The position numbers and the translations under genes were made by a program. A stretch of DNA of 64,000 nucleotides from LD21 sp963715785 (lineage in GTDB: Bacteria; Bacteroidota; Bacteroidia; Bacteroidales; VadinHA17): positions 682,001 to 746,000 of the forward strand of contig OY970276.1 in the NCBI GenBank assembly GCA_963715785.1. The letters run 5' to 3'. The stretch's first letter is position 1, and every line of letters starts with the position of its first letter. The notes below the pieces were generated by a model. That model saw only the letters and a program-made list of their open reading frames with translations. It did no database searches and was not told the DNA's origin. Positions 29,069-37,725 of the stretch are shown one piece after another.

Positions 29069-30400
29069 CTATTTCCGTATCAGCCTCAGAATATCATTCC
29101 CATTTGCATAAAGCAGAAGTGCGAAAAGCAATACCATACCTACAATCTGTGCGTATTCAAGAAATTTGTCACTTGGCTTTTTGCCGGTTACCACCTCAAA
29201 TAATAAAAACAGGACATGACCTCCGTCAAGGGCAGGTATTGGCAGGATATTCATGACTGCAAGTATAATAGACAGGAAGCCTGTCAGGCTCCAGAATCTT
29301 TGCCAGTCCCATACACCCGGGAAGATGTTGCCGATAGTAATAAATCCTCCCAGCGACTGGTAAGCTTTTGTATGTTTTGAAAAGATGAGTCTGAATTGCT
29401 TGAGGTAATCTGAGATGGTCTTGAATCCTTTATGGATCCCGGCAGGTATCGACTGAAGGAATCCGTATTTAATCGTTTTCAGATCGAATATCTGATCGAG
29501 AGAAACGGATCTTCCGATACCTATCATACCAAGCGAGTCGGGGGTAACCGCTATATTAAGGCTATCGTTCTTTCTAAGAATGTTAAGAGTTACAGGATGA
29601 TCCTTATTATCGGCGAGGTACTTCTGAAATTGATCATAAAAATTAAACTTTTTACCATCGATGCCAATCAGCTGGTCCTTAAGGCGGACACCCGCTGCAT
29701 GGGCGGCAGATTTCTTTCCAAAGCTCTCAACTATATATGGTCCAAAAGGGATCCTTGTATCAATCATCCCTTTGCCTTTCAGTAATTTAGGTACGTAAGA
29801 GGAGGGTATATTTATATTCAGGGTTTCACCGTTACGTTCAACCTGAATTGTTTTGCGGTTATTAAGTGCAATATCAGATGTTATCTCAAGAAAATTTTCC
29901 ACATGATGATTGTCGACCGACAATATCTTATCCCCATCACGCAGACCTATACCATAGCCTACTGAGTCAGTAACTATTCCGTATTTCACATTGGAAGTAG
30001 GCAGGTATGTCTCTCCCCAGGCAAACAGTACCATTATAAAAATCAACATTGCCAGGAGAAAATTGAATATAACCCCGCCTGTCATTATCAGAAGCCTCTG
30101 CAATGACGATTTTGACCTGAACTCCCATGGCTGCGGAGGCAGCTTCATCTGCTCCTTATCCATTGATTCATCTATCATGCCGGATATTTTTACATAGCCT
30201 CCGAGGGGCAGCCATCCTATTCCATACTCGGTTTCGCCCTTCCTGAATTTAAAAAGTGCAAACCAGGGATCAAAGAAGAGATAAAATTTCTCGACTCTTG
30301 CTTTAAATAATTTAGCAAGGGTAAAATGTCCTAATTCATGTATAATTACAAGAATCGAAAGGCTCATTACAAACTGCAGGATCTTAATAAGTATTATCAT
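29069..30400 (-). CDS. rseP: RseP-family site-2 zinc metalloprotease
   Basis: This 443-residue inner-membrane protease (family M50) cuts transmembrane segments, in known cases anti-sigma factors and signal-peptide remnants. The zinc motif HELGH is at 21-25 in the first membrane helix, and the third ligand lies in the late motif ILPIPALDGGHV (about 390). Two PDZ-like domains occupy about 130-310 (GLRDGDKILSVD and GVRLKDQLIGIDG). Its start overlaps the dxr stop by 4 bp, so the two are translationally coupled. The dxr-rseP pair is common in bacteria. Confidence 0.95.
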   Translation of the reverse strand: MIILIKILQFVMSLSILVIIHELGHFTLAKLFKARVEKFYLFFDPWFALFKFRKGETEYGIGWLPLGGYVKISGMIDESMDKEQMKLPPQPWEFRSKSSLQRLLIMTGGVIFNFLLAMLIFIMVLFAWGETYLPTSNVKYGIVTDSVGYGIGLRDGDKILSVDNHHVENFLEITSDIALNNRKTIQVERNGETLNINIPSSYVPKLLKGKGMIDTRIPFGPYIVESFGKKSAAHAAGVRLKDQLIGIDGKKFNFYDQFQKYLADNKDHPVTLNILRKNDSLNIAVTPDSLGMIGIGRSVSLDQIFDLKTIKYGFLQSIPAGIHKGFKTISDYLKQFRLIFSKHTKAYQSLGGFITIGNIFPGVWDWQRFWSLTGFLSIILAVMNILPIPALDGGHVLFLLFEVVTGKKPSDKFLEYAQIVGMVLLFALLLYANGNDILRLIRK

Positions 30401-31566
30401 CTTTCTTTTTGAAGTTTACTTATGAAACTAAGTGCTGTTTCCCTCGCACTTTTATCGCTTAATTCAAGGAGTTCAAGATCAGGTGTGGAGGAATACGAAC
30501 TATTTTCCATAGTATATTCCACAATTTCAGGCATTTGTGTGAATCCCACTTTTTCGTCAAGGAATGCCTGGACGGCCATTTCATTGGCAGCATTTAAGAT
30601 GCATGGCATATTACCACCCTGTTTCAGGGCATCATAGGCCAAAGAGAGATTTCTGAACCTTTTATTGTCGGGCTCCGTAAATGTCAATGATTTACATTCG
30701 GCAAGTTTCAGACGGGGCAGATCTGACGGTAACCGGTCAGGATAGCTCAATGCGTAAAGTATTGGAACCCTCATATCAGGAACCCCCAGCTGAGCTTTCA
30801 CTGAACCGTCAGCGAAATGCACCAGTGAATGAATAATCGATTGCGGGTGAACGATAACTGAAATCTGTTCCGGCGTAAGATCAAAAAGCCATTTTGCTTC
30901 AATCACTTCGAGCCCCTTGTTCATTAATGAAGCTGAGTCTATGGTTACTTTACAGCCCATATTCCAGTTGGGATGTTTAAGCGCATCACAAGGCCTGACC
31001 TTTTTCAGCTGCTCTTCCGATAAATGAAGAAAGGGGCCTCCTGAAGCGGTCAGAGTTATTTTTTCAACAGGATTGCCGGATTCTCCGACAAGACACTGGA
31101 AAATTGCAGAGTGTTCCGAGTCAACCGGGATGATTCTGCTCCCCGATTGCCGGACGATCTTACCAATAATCTCACCGGCCACAACAAGCGATTCTTTATT
31201 TGCCAGGGCTACTTTTTTCCCGGCTTTTATAGCAGCAATGGTCGATCTCACTCCTGAATATCCTACGATAGAAGCAATTACAACATCAACAGTTGACGAT
31301 ACTGCAACTTGTTCAACAGCTTCATTGCCTGCGTACACTTTGATATCTGTCCCAAATAGCCCATCTTTCAACTGATGGTAATATTCCTTATTCGCGATAA
31401 CAACTGAATCGGGTTGAAACCTGTGAGCCTGCTGTATGAGAAGATCAATATTATTCCCGGCAACCAATACCTCAACAATGAATTTCTCAGGATACTTGGA
31501 AATTATATCGAGGGCTTGAGTACCTATTGACCCGGTCGATCCCAATACTGCAATTCTTTCTGGCAT
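30397..31566 (-). CDS. dxr: 1-deoxy-D-xylulose 5-phosphate reductoisomerase
   Basis: Dxr makes 2-C-methyl-D-erythritol 4-phosphate, the first committed step of the MEP isoprenoid pathway, using NADPH. The 389-residue protein has the nucleotide-binding start LGSTGSIGTQALDII, the metal/substrate motif IPVDSEHSAIFQCL, and TIDSASLMNKGLEVIEA. Length is normal. It lies 17 bp after the M23 peptidase gene and overlaps rseP by 4 bp. Confidence 0.97.
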   Translation of the reverse strand: MPERIAVLGSTGSIGTQALDIISKYPEKFIVEVLVAGNNIDLLIQQAHRFQPDSVVIANKEYYHQLKDGLFGTDIKVYAGNEAVEQVAVSSTVDVVIASIVGYSGVRSTIAAIKAGKKVALANKESLVVAGEIIGKIVRQSGSRIIPVDSEHSAIFQCLVGESGNPVEKITLTASGGPFLHLSEEQLKKVRPCDALKHPNWNMGCKVTIDSASLMNKGLEVIEAKWLFDLTPEQISVIVHPQSIIHSLVHFADGSVKAQLGVPDMRVPILYALSYPDRLPSDLPRLKLAECKSLTFTEPDNKRFRNLSLAYDALKQGGNMPCILNAANEMAVQAFLDEKVGFTQMPEIVEYTMENSSYSSTPDLELLELSDKSARETALSFISKLQKER

Positions 31567-31583
31567 ACCGAATCTCGTGGTTT

Positions 31584-32447
31584 TTAGAATAGTATATGCT
31601 TCTCGGGATCCAAAGGGCTCCCTTTATACCAAATTTCAAAATGAAGATGAGGACCGGAAGTATATAATTCACCGGAGTCACCCACTATTGAGATGGCATC
31701 ACCAGCTCTGACAAGATCTCCTGTCTCCTTAAGAAGGCTTGCATTATGTTTATATACTGAAACAAGATTATCCGGATGCTGAACCTCAATCACAAAACCG
31801 GTTTCCCTGGTCCATCCTGTAAAGATAACAGTCCCGTCAAGCACAGCTGATACCACGGCTTTGGGCTTAGTTACTATGTCTGTGCCAAAATGCTTGGTAC
31901 TCAGATCATACTTCCCCGAAACTATTCCTTTTACAGGGGCAAAGAAATGTAGGCTGGCCAGACCTGAAGCAGATTCAGGAGTAGCAGCACTGAGGGTAAG
32001 ATTATACCGTTCCTCATTTTCGACCCGTGCCCTCAAGGCAGAATCATTGGCTGAATTGCTGAATTTTATTGCTTTATAATTCCGGGTTGAATCGGGGCTC
32101 ATTAACAGTTCTGCAGGATGTCCGCCGGAAATTATTGAATTAAGATTGTCAAAATATTTGTCTCTGAGTCTCAGTTCACGATCGAGAGAATCAAGACGGA
32201 TGGCACTTACAAGGATATTACGTCGCATTGTAACATCGGGATAACCGGGAATAAACTCTCTAAGGTTAGTGAATGAGATCAGCGTGCTGGTTCCCCAGAT
32301 AATAAAAAGGAGAACAAAGACAACCAGAAGAAATGCATTATACCTGGTTAATATTATTCGCCAAACCTCCTCCAGTGTATGGTCATTAATAATAGAAAAC
32401 CGGTATTTGTCGCGCCAGTTGCTTTTTTTCTTTTCGTCTTTAGCCAT
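31584..32447 (-). CDS. Membrane-anchored M23 (LytM-type) peptidase
   Basis: The Met at 32447 is chosen because AAGGA precedes it and the protein then starts MAKDEKKKSNW; a longer frame begins at 32513. The 287-residue protein has a cytoplasmic N-terminus, one membrane helix (about 50-70, AFLLVVFVLLFIIWG) and a periplasmic part. The LytM domain (about 190-280) keeps HFGTD and GPHLHFEIW, the zinc ligands of M23 endopeptidases, so it may be catalytically active on peptidoglycan cross-bridges. Related membrane-anchored M23 proteins occur throughout Bacteroidota. It is followed closely by dxr. Confidence 0.88.
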   Translation of the reverse strand: MAKDEKKKSNWRDKYRFSIINDHTLEEVWRIILTRYNAFLLVVFVLLFIIWGTSTLISFTNLREFIPGYPDVTMRRNILVSAIRLDSLDRELRLRDKYFDNLNSIISGGHPAELLMSPDSTRNYKAIKFSNSANDSALRARVENEERYNLTLSAATPESASGLASLHFFAPVKGIVSGKYDLSTKHFGTDIVTKPKAVVSAVLDGTVIFTGWTRETGFVIEVQHPDNLVSVYKHNASLLKETGDLVRAGDAISIVGDSGELYTSGPHLHFEIWYKGSPLDPEKHILF

Positions 32448-32532
32448 TTCCTTTATTTTATTTGGCGTGCAAAGATAATAATCCTGCCTCATCAAATGAG
32501 TTAACAGAGTCAAAAAAGGGATTTAAAACCTG

Positions 32533-32916
32533 TCAGATGACTTTTACAGGTTTATCTTCGCTCTGCCATAGCCCATGTTTTGTGCACACCGACATAGCCG
32601 AAAGGTTCATCGATACTTCCGGTGCCACTATATAAAAATCAACCTCGAAGTGGGATGGAACATTACCATACACCCCGGCTGTATAACGTGCCTCAGCGAG
32701 GAGGGTTTCCCTGTTCCATAGCTGGATAACGCTTATAAAATGATCATGTTCATCAGGATGCGGGTATTCCTCACCCAGCTTCACTTTTACTTCAAATTTC
32801 TCACCCCTTTTTACTGTATCAGCACAGAATACATGAGGCATATGTCTGTCGAGATAATCGCGTTTTATCTCCTTGTCTTCCTTTTCTATTTCTGTTGCTT
32901 TAAATACCCTTGGCAT
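32533..32916 (-). CDS. Superoxide reductase, class II (neelaredoxin-like)
   Basis: This cytoplasmic enzyme reduces superoxide to hydrogen peroxide at a mononuclear iron centre. The Met at 32916 gives the standard 127-residue form (MPRVFKATEI); a longer frame starts at 32967 without a signal. Alignment by eye with archaeal superoxide reductases gives all iron ligands: His25 (RHMP), His53 (YPHP), His59 (DHF), Cys111 and His114 (CTKHGLW). The loop before His25 reads DRH where nearly all family members have EKH; the Lys of that pair helps attract superoxide. It has no N-terminal desulforedoxin domain. It lies on the same strand as the M23 gene, 85 bp upstream of that gene's start. Confidence 0.88.
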   Translation of the reverse strand: MPRVFKATEIEKEDKEIKRDYLDRHMPHVFCADTVKRGEKFEVKVKLGEEYPHPDEHDHFISVIQLWNRETLLAEARYTAGVYGNVPSHFEVDFYIVAPEVSMNLSAMSVCTKHGLWQSEDKPVKVI

Positions 32917-33033
32917 TTTTATTAGTTTCAGTTGATACAATGGATCCCGGGAATAAAATTTACACAATTAATCCAATGACAAACTTAGTAATTATATTAA
33001 AGTCCCTGCCAGATTGCTAACCACTAATTTTGA

Positions 33034-33423
33034 TTATTCCACAGGATCATAATATTTCCCAGTAACCGGATCGGTTGGCATATCCTTTTTCCTGATCGGA
33101 TTGCACCTTGTCAGCCGGTCAATCGCGTTAAAATAACCGGAAATAATCCCCTTCTTCTTTATGCTCTCAAGCGCATAAACAGAACAGGAAGGAGTAAAGA
33201 CACATGCATCTATATCCTGGGATGAAAGAACTTCTTTATAAATAATAAAGACAGTTGAAAAAATAAAAGTGACTTCATTTTTATTATTCTTAAACTGATC
33301 TCCCCAATTATGCCTGTGACTATTTTCCGCAAACAGGTTACCCAGTTTTTTGAGATCATCCTGGTTCTGGGCCAGACAGTTAACCGATAAGAAAACCAAT
33401 AGAATAATTACTGCTGCTTTCAT
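33034..33423 (-). CDS. YidD-like protein with a signal peptide
   Basis: The 129-residue protein ends in the YidD core: CVFTPSCSVYALESI (Cys74, Cys80), GIISGYFNAIDRLTRCNP (Cys107). Classical YidD is a short membrane-associated protein that helps insertion of membrane proteins and sits beside yidC/rnpA. Here the core follows a signal peptide ending near LAQ (19) and a 50-residue helical segment, so the protein is probably exported. It is the last gene of the envelope operon starting at 36700, 15 bp after the preceding gene. The role of exported YidD-like proteins is not known to me. Confidence 0.8.
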   Translation of the reverse strand: MKAAVIILLVFLSVNCLAQNQDDLKKLGNLFAENSHRHNWGDQFKNNKNEVTFIFSTVFIIYKEVLSSQDIDACVFTPSCSVYALESIKKKGIISGYFNAIDRLTRCNPIRKKDMPTDPVTGKYYDPVE

Positions 33424-33438
33424 AAATTCATTTCTGGT

Positions 33439-34359
33439 TTATTGAGAGACTGTTAAGGCTCCCAGCTGTGACATGAAGTGGTTTTTTTGTACCGCATTTA
33501 TATTTTTAGCCAATTCTATCTCGTCGATTAATTTTTTCTGAAAGAGCTGAGCCTCATCCTGCTTTTTCATTTTCAACAGAAGTTTATATTGTTCCATTCT
33601 GTAAACAAAATTACCCGGATGAAGCCTGGTTAATATCTCAGCGCTAATATAAGCTTTCGCAAAGTCTTTTTCGATATATGAATAAATCTTTAGCAAAAAA
33701 TAATTCGATTCTGTTCTGATCATTTCATCACGGGATGCGGTACAGGTTTCAAGGTACCCAAGTCCTTTTTTCTTATCCCCCTTCGGAAATGAAATAAACA
33801 TGGCACGTGTCATAAAATATTCATTTTCAATATAATCAATAAAGTAATAGTATAATCCGATTACCAGATCAAGCTTTTCGTCCTTCTCCGGCCGGCCAAT
33901 ACATTTTTCTATGTAAGTAATTGATTTATAAAAATAAATTAACGATCTGAGTGTATTTCCCCTGTAATTTTCGAGACGTGCTTTTAAGGAAAAAGAATAT
34001 ATAACATTAAGCTGCGTGTTGATATCTTGCTTTTTATCTCTTAATGCTGATCGTAAGGATTCATTTATACTCGAGTCGCAGATTTCTAAATTCGATTCTA
34101 TATTTTCTCCGCTTAATAATTTCCACCATGCCATATTTGCATTAATATTGGATTTGGTAACCCGATCCATATCTGAGCAGTTTATGGCTTGTAAAACCGA
34201 ATCTGCTGAATTAAATGAAAAATCATACAGATTCTTAAAAAAGCAATTTATCATTGCCGATTCTTCAGGTTGTTTTATTCCTCCGGCTAAACCCTGATTA
34301 AGCGGAAAAAGAGTAAAAACTATTAATAATGATATTCCTATTCGCCGGGGAGAATCCAT
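33439..34359 (-). CDS. Secreted helical (TPR-like) protein of unknown function
   Basis: This 306-residue protein has a signal peptide (about 1-25, ending LAGG). The mature part is helical with weak TPR-like spacing (SYIEKDFAKAYISAEIL, RMEQYKLLLKMKKQDEAQ). I recognise no domain with confidence. It has few conserved motifs and is Asn/Lys/Glu-rich. It lies 23 bp after the second TPR-membrane gene and 15 bp before the YidD-like gene. Its place in the operon, between envelope proteins, suggests an accessory or scaffold role in the periplasm; this is inference. Confidence 0.7.
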   Translation of the reverse strand: MDSPRRIGISLLIVFTLFPLNQGLAGGIKQPEESAMINCFFKNLYDFSFNSADSVLQAINCSDMDRVTKSNINANMAWWKLLSGENIESNLEICDSSINESLRSALRDKKQDINTQLNVIYSFSLKARLENYRGNTLRSLIYFYKSITYIEKCIGRPEKDEKLDLVIGLYYYFIDYIENEYFMTRAMFISFPKGDKKKGLGYLETCTASRDEMIRTESNYFLLKIYSYIEKDFAKAYISAEILTRLHPGNFVYRMEQYKLLLKMKKQDEAQLFQKKLIDEIELAKNINAVQKNHFMSQLGALTVSQ

Positions 34360-34382
34360 TTTATTCTATCAGATAAAAACTA

Positions 34383-35231
34383 TCAGTGATATTCTTCGAT
34401 CAGTTTCAATACTTTAGTATACACCCTATTTCTGTTAGCCTGCCTTCGTCTTGCCGCAATTTCTTCAGCTTTCCCATAACCGCCGGTATAATATCTCTGA
34501 TACCAGGGTAATATTGAAAAAAGAGCTTCATATGGAGTATATCTGAGGCTGATATCAATACCGAGAGCAATTAGTCCTGACGTCAGAATCAATGAGTTAA
34601 GTCCTGATTTCAGGTCACCTGAATAAGTTTGTCCCAAGCCCGGAAGAACCATGCTCATTATTTTGGCTTTTTTAGGTGAAGGTGAAGATAATTTCTTTGT
34701 AGAAAACAAATCCGATATTTGCTTTCTGTGATCGGGATCTACACAACTTTCAAAATAGGCCTGAGCCTTGCCAAAATCTTCCAGCCCAAAATAACAGGTA
34801 GCAAGATAGAAGTTCAGACGGGCTTGAATAAGCTTTGATGTATCATTAACCGAGAAAAGGTCCACTAAGGCAAACTGAAAGTTCTTGTTGAGCAGCTGAC
34901 AGGACGCCTTCTCAAACAGCAACTCGGTTTTCAGGCTGTCATTATCCGATTGATTATAAGCTAATCCGAAATATTTCTGTGCCGTTTCAAAGTCATTCTT
35001 CAAATATGAAATTTCAGCGATTTGTCGGAATATATACAGATTTCTTCTTCCCTCGCTGAAGAACAAAGCCCGCTGATATGTATTTAACGAAGTGGTTAAT
35101 TCACCTGTTTTGAATTGGTCATCAGCGAAGCTTAAGGTTTCCTCGAAATTCTGTGCGGGCAATTTCAGAAATATAAGCAGGCTAAAACCTGTCAGAACGG
35201 ACAATCGCAAATACCTGATTATCAATCTCAT
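34383..35231 (-). CDS. TPR protein with C-terminal membrane segment (paralogue B)
   Basis: This 282-residue protein starts with a signal peptide (to about LPAQ, 27). It then has four or five TPR-like helix pairs (30-175; for example YFGLAYNQ, FYLATCYFGLEDFGKAQAYF) and a C-terminal membrane-associated module (about 195-282). That module starts SMVLPGLGQTYSGDLKSGL and ends in a basic helix with AARRRQANRNR. The PG-x-G-x-x-Y pattern is shared with the upstream gene and resembles DUF5683-type membrane domains. Its start overlaps the upstream gene by 50 bp, an unusually long overlap. Function is unknown. Confidence 0.75.
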   Translation of the reverse strand: MRLIIRYLRLSVLTGFSLLIFLKLPAQNFEETLSFADDQFKTGELTTSLNTYQRALFFSEGRRNLYIFRQIAEISYLKNDFETAQKYFGLAYNQSDNDSLKTELLFEKASCQLLNKNFQFALVDLFSVNDTSKLIQARLNFYLATCYFGLEDFGKAQAYFESCVDPDHRKQISDLFSTKKLSSPSPKKAKIMSMVLPGLGQTYSGDLKSGLNSLILTSGLIALGIDISLRYTPYEALFSILPWYQRYYTGGYGKAEEIAARRRQANRNRVYTKVLKLIEEYH

Positions 35232-36048
35232 TTTTCCTGTTTAAATTATACCTCCTTGCAGCTTTTGCTGATCCGAATATATTTCCGATATAGAAACTTG
35301 CAGAAAGGCTTGCAAAAGCCCATCCGTAGCCGCTCTTTATCCCATGCTCATTGAATCCTCTGTAGGCTTGAAATGCATTACCGGCTACAAATAATAGTGA
35401 TACAATGCCATCGCTCCAGTTCCTTGTATAGAATTTGCCGGTGCCAGGGATAATTGCCGAAAAGCCAGCTGCCAGAACCGGGTTTTTTAATTTCAGGTTT
35501 GCCGACCTGCCTGCTAATTTTACTAGGTCTTCCGGAAATGCCGGATTGTTTTCAGAAGTCTTTTTTACGAAGAGGCTGGCCTGACTGTACTCACCTGCAA
35601 GAAGCATATTACAGCTCTGAAAGATTGCGATCTTTGCCGGCGATAATGTGGTGTTTCCATTTAAAAAATTCTTTACCAAATGTAATGAATCGGATAAAAG
35701 CTGCATCTTTAAATACTCTTCGGAGAACAATCGTGGCATTGTATCAGGTGAATGACCGTAAAACGAATAAATACGCCTGATTCCTGAGCTTAAGTTACCC
35801 GACAGTCTGTACGATTTTATAAGGTTTAATTTAAATCCGGTATTCCTTGTGTCATAAAATATGAGTCGCTCATATTCCTGTGCTGCAAGTTCATGTTGCT
35901 GACTGGAGAACAGATACTCGGCATATTGCTGGCTATGCTCAGGATCATAGAGATCTTGTGAGTAACATCTGATTGCCTGTGAGACTGAGATCACAAGAAA
36001 AATGAGTAACCGGAGGGTATTTTTAGTTTGATGGGATTTTAAAATCAT
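35182..36048 (-). CDS. TPR protein with C-terminal membrane segment (paralogue A)
   Basis: The second Met (at 36048) is taken as start because it begins a regular signal peptide that ends near CYSQ; a Met at 36072 would add 8 residues. The 288-residue protein has TPR-like repeats (30-190: QQYAEYLFSSQQHELAAQEY, GEYSQASLFVKK). The C-terminal module (200-288) starts SAIIPGTGKFYTRNWSDGI and ends SAKAARRYNLNRKNEID. Domain order and the PG-x-G-x-x-Y motif match the next gene, so the two are probably an old tandem duplication. It overlaps the upstream LolA-like gene by 26 bp and the downstream paralogue by 50 bp. Confidence 0.75.
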   Translation of the reverse strand: MILKSHQTKNTLRLLIFLVISVSQAIRCYSQDLYDPEHSQQYAEYLFSSQQHELAAQEYERLIFYDTRNTGFKLNLIKSYRLSGNLSSGIRRIYSFYGHSPDTMPRLFSEEYLKMQLLSDSLHLVKNFLNGNTTLSPAKIAIFQSCNMLLAGEYSQASLFVKKTSENNPAFPEDLVKLAGRSANLKLKNPVLAAGFSAIIPGTGKFYTRNWSDGIVSLLFVAGNAFQAYRGFNEHGIKSGYGWAFASLSASFYIGNIFGSAKAARRYNLNRKNEIDNQVFAIVRSDRF

Positions 36049-36700
36049 ATTTATTTTCGCCAGATATATCATTTATTAGGATGTTCGAAAACGTGGTTAA
36101 TTCATAAACTTTCTGACCGTTAGTATAAATTTCTTTTACTATTTCCTGGGGAAACAACAATCCTTTAACGGTTGTATAATTCCTGAAGAATTGCCTGGCA
36201 ATAACTTCACCGGCACTATTCTTGAATACAATTCCGTTAAGTTGCTGGTTTATGTCTGATAGAAGTATGTCTCCAAAATTTTTTTTCCATTCTGCCGGAG
36301 GTTCCCATGTTGAAATCACATTCCCATCGCTTTTTTCAACTTTTGTAATCCTGAATTTTGTTGTTTTCAAACCGTAGTCAGACAGGTCTCCGTTCAGAAT
36401 CAGATTGTAGATCGAGAATTCAATCCCGGCAGGAATCCTTTGTTTACTAACTACTTTCGAATTTACAATTTTATACAGGACTGTGTCTTTTTGGATCCAG
36501 GTCTCTTTTTCGGGGAAAGTTATTTCATAAACGATCTGTTTTATATTTTTATCATAATACAGTTTCCCGACTGTCAGTTGCTGTTCGCCTGTTGAGGATT
36601 TTGCTTTGATTATAAAATCAGTCTTAATCCTGAAGAAGAACCTGGAATTTACCTGTGGCAACAAAAGCGGAAAGAATAATAAGAAGAAATATTTTATCAC
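36023..36700 (-). CDS. LolA-like periplasmic protein
   Basis: This 225-residue protein has a signal peptide (1-18) and a beta-rich body. Strand patterns such as KLYYDKNIKQIVYEITFP, TVLYKIVNSKVV and FPQEIVKEIYTNGQKVYELTTFSNI recall the LolA/LolB half-barrel fold of outer-membrane lipoprotein carriers. The similarity is in pattern only and the protein may be a distant relative. It is the first gene of a - strand operon with two TPR-membrane proteins, a helical protein and a YidD-like protein. There is no obvious promoter match in the AT-rich 80 bp upstream. Confidence 0.65.
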   Translation of the reverse strand: MIKYFFLLFFPLLLPQVNSRFFFRIKTDFIIKAKSSTGEQQLTVGKLYYDKNIKQIVYEITFPEKETWIQKDTVLYKIVNSKVVSKQRIPAGIEFSIYNLILNGDLSDYGLKTTKFRITKVEKSDGNVISTWEPPAEWKKNFGDILLSDINQQLNGIVFKNSAGEVIARQFFRNYTTVKGLLFPQEIVKEIYTNGQKVYELTTFSNILINDISGENKYDFKIPSN

Positions 36701-36781
36701 TTTAGGTTTATTAGGATTATGTTTCCAACAGTGTTAAAGAAAACAAAAAAAGAGATTAAATTTTAATTTTACACAAATAAA

Positions 36782-36819
36782 AAAGAGTATACCTGAATTT
36801 TATTTCAGATATACTCTTT
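36782..36819 (-). terminator. Hairpin terminator between the small membrane protein and the LolA-like operon
   Basis: A long stem (AAAGAGTAT..CTGAA with TTCAG..ATACTCTTT) encloses a T/A-rich loop, directly after the stop of the 148-residue gene. One position pairs as G-U only in the - strand transcript and would be C-A on the + strand. A T-rich tract follows in the - direction. Confidence 0.7.
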
Positions 36820-36835
36820 GCCTTATAATTAAAAG

Positions 36836-37282
36836 TTAGATTCCGCTTGAAGTTCTCCAGAATGCTCCCCACCATACAAGATCAACAACAACCCAGACAA
36901 CTGTTGAAGTTATACAGCCCCATAAAGCTTTCTTTGTTTCATCCATATTCTGTTCGCTTACCAGATATACTACCACCATTCCAGCCACATTAAATACGCA
37001 GCCCCACAGGAATGAAGGAATACCAAGGACAGGATTTTTTGTGTCATCGGGAAGCAAGCTTTCCGGCACAAGCCTCATCGATGTGACAAGATTTCCGTTA
37101 GTTGCCAGAAGTGAACTGTAAGTCAGGTCGGAGTTTGCTGTAACCATTGTAGCAAGCTGATTTAATTCAGTAAACTCAGACTGAACAGTTTTATAGTCCA
37201 GCTTGAATAAATCCGCATCATTTGCAAGTATTGTAAAACTTGCAGTTAACACTAGAAAAACAGAGATGAGTAGCTTTTTCAT
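36836..37282 (-). CDS. Small exported or membrane protein of unknown function
   Basis: This 148-residue protein has a signal peptide (1-21, ending ILAND). A soluble stretch follows (22-85) with KLDYKTVQSEFTELNQL. The C-terminal half has two membrane helices: VLGIPSFLWGCVFNVAGMVV (about 85-108) and a Trp-rich VWVVVDLVWWGAFW end (about 128-143). It has its own terminator and is separated from the next gene (the tRNA) by 305 bp. I do not recognise the family. The layout (signal peptide, short helical part, two membrane helices with Gly/Cys) occurs in small Bacteroidota membrane proteins. Confidence 0.7.
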   Translation of the reverse strand: MKKLLISVFLVLTASFTILANDADLFKLDYKTVQSEFTELNQLATMVTANSDLTYSSLLATNGNLVTSMRLVPESLLPDDTKNPVLGIPSFLWGCVFNVAGMVVVYLVSEQNMDETKKALWGCITSTVVWVVVDLVWWGAFWRTSSGI

Positions 37283-37542
37283 AGGCTTTAATAATAAATT
37301 GTTAAGATATTTTATTTGCAGTTAAAAATATTTCAATACATCAATCTGCCTCAATAACAAATAATTATAATTCAATCGATCACTAAAAAGCCAACAAACT
37401 TCCATTCATATAAACTTACCAATTTGTTTTTAAAAAACCTAATTTTCGAATGCATTTTTAAATATTCAACAATTAAGGTATCAGATATTTGGAGAATGAC
37501 TCACTTTTCTAATAGTTTTAATTTTTTAAAATCCTGAATTTT
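37283..37542. other. AT-rich intergenic region
   Basis: This stretch upstream of the tRNA promoter is very AT-rich with several T runs. I see no coding frame, repeat or clear promoter for the 148-residue gene in it. Confidence 0.6.
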
Positions 37543-37573
37543 TTTGGTAATTGTCCTTTAAATGTTAAATTTG
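37543..37573 (+). promoter_or_regulatory. Promoter of the initiator tRNA gene
   Basis: TTTG (37543-37546) and TAAATTTG (37566-37573) are 19 bp apart, a full match to the Bacteroidota -33 / -7 consensus. The tRNA begins 14 bp after the -7 box, so transcription would start just before it. Confidence 0.75.
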
Positions 37574-37587
37574 CACCGCAAATAAAC

Positions 37588-37659
<72 letters not shown>

Positions 37660-37665
37660 CAAGTT

Positions 37666-37698
37666 AAAATCCCTGGCGCTAAAGCGCCGGGGATTTTT
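37666..37698 (+). terminator. Terminator of the initiator tRNA gene
   Basis: A stem of about 14 bp (core CCCTGGCGC with GCGCCGGGG, one U-G pair) with loop TAAA is followed by T5-G-T5. An orphan second copy lies at 40791-40823 with no tRNA in front of it. Confidence 0.85.
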
Positions 37699-37725
37699 GT
37701 TTTTATACCGAGCCGAGCTTGCTCA

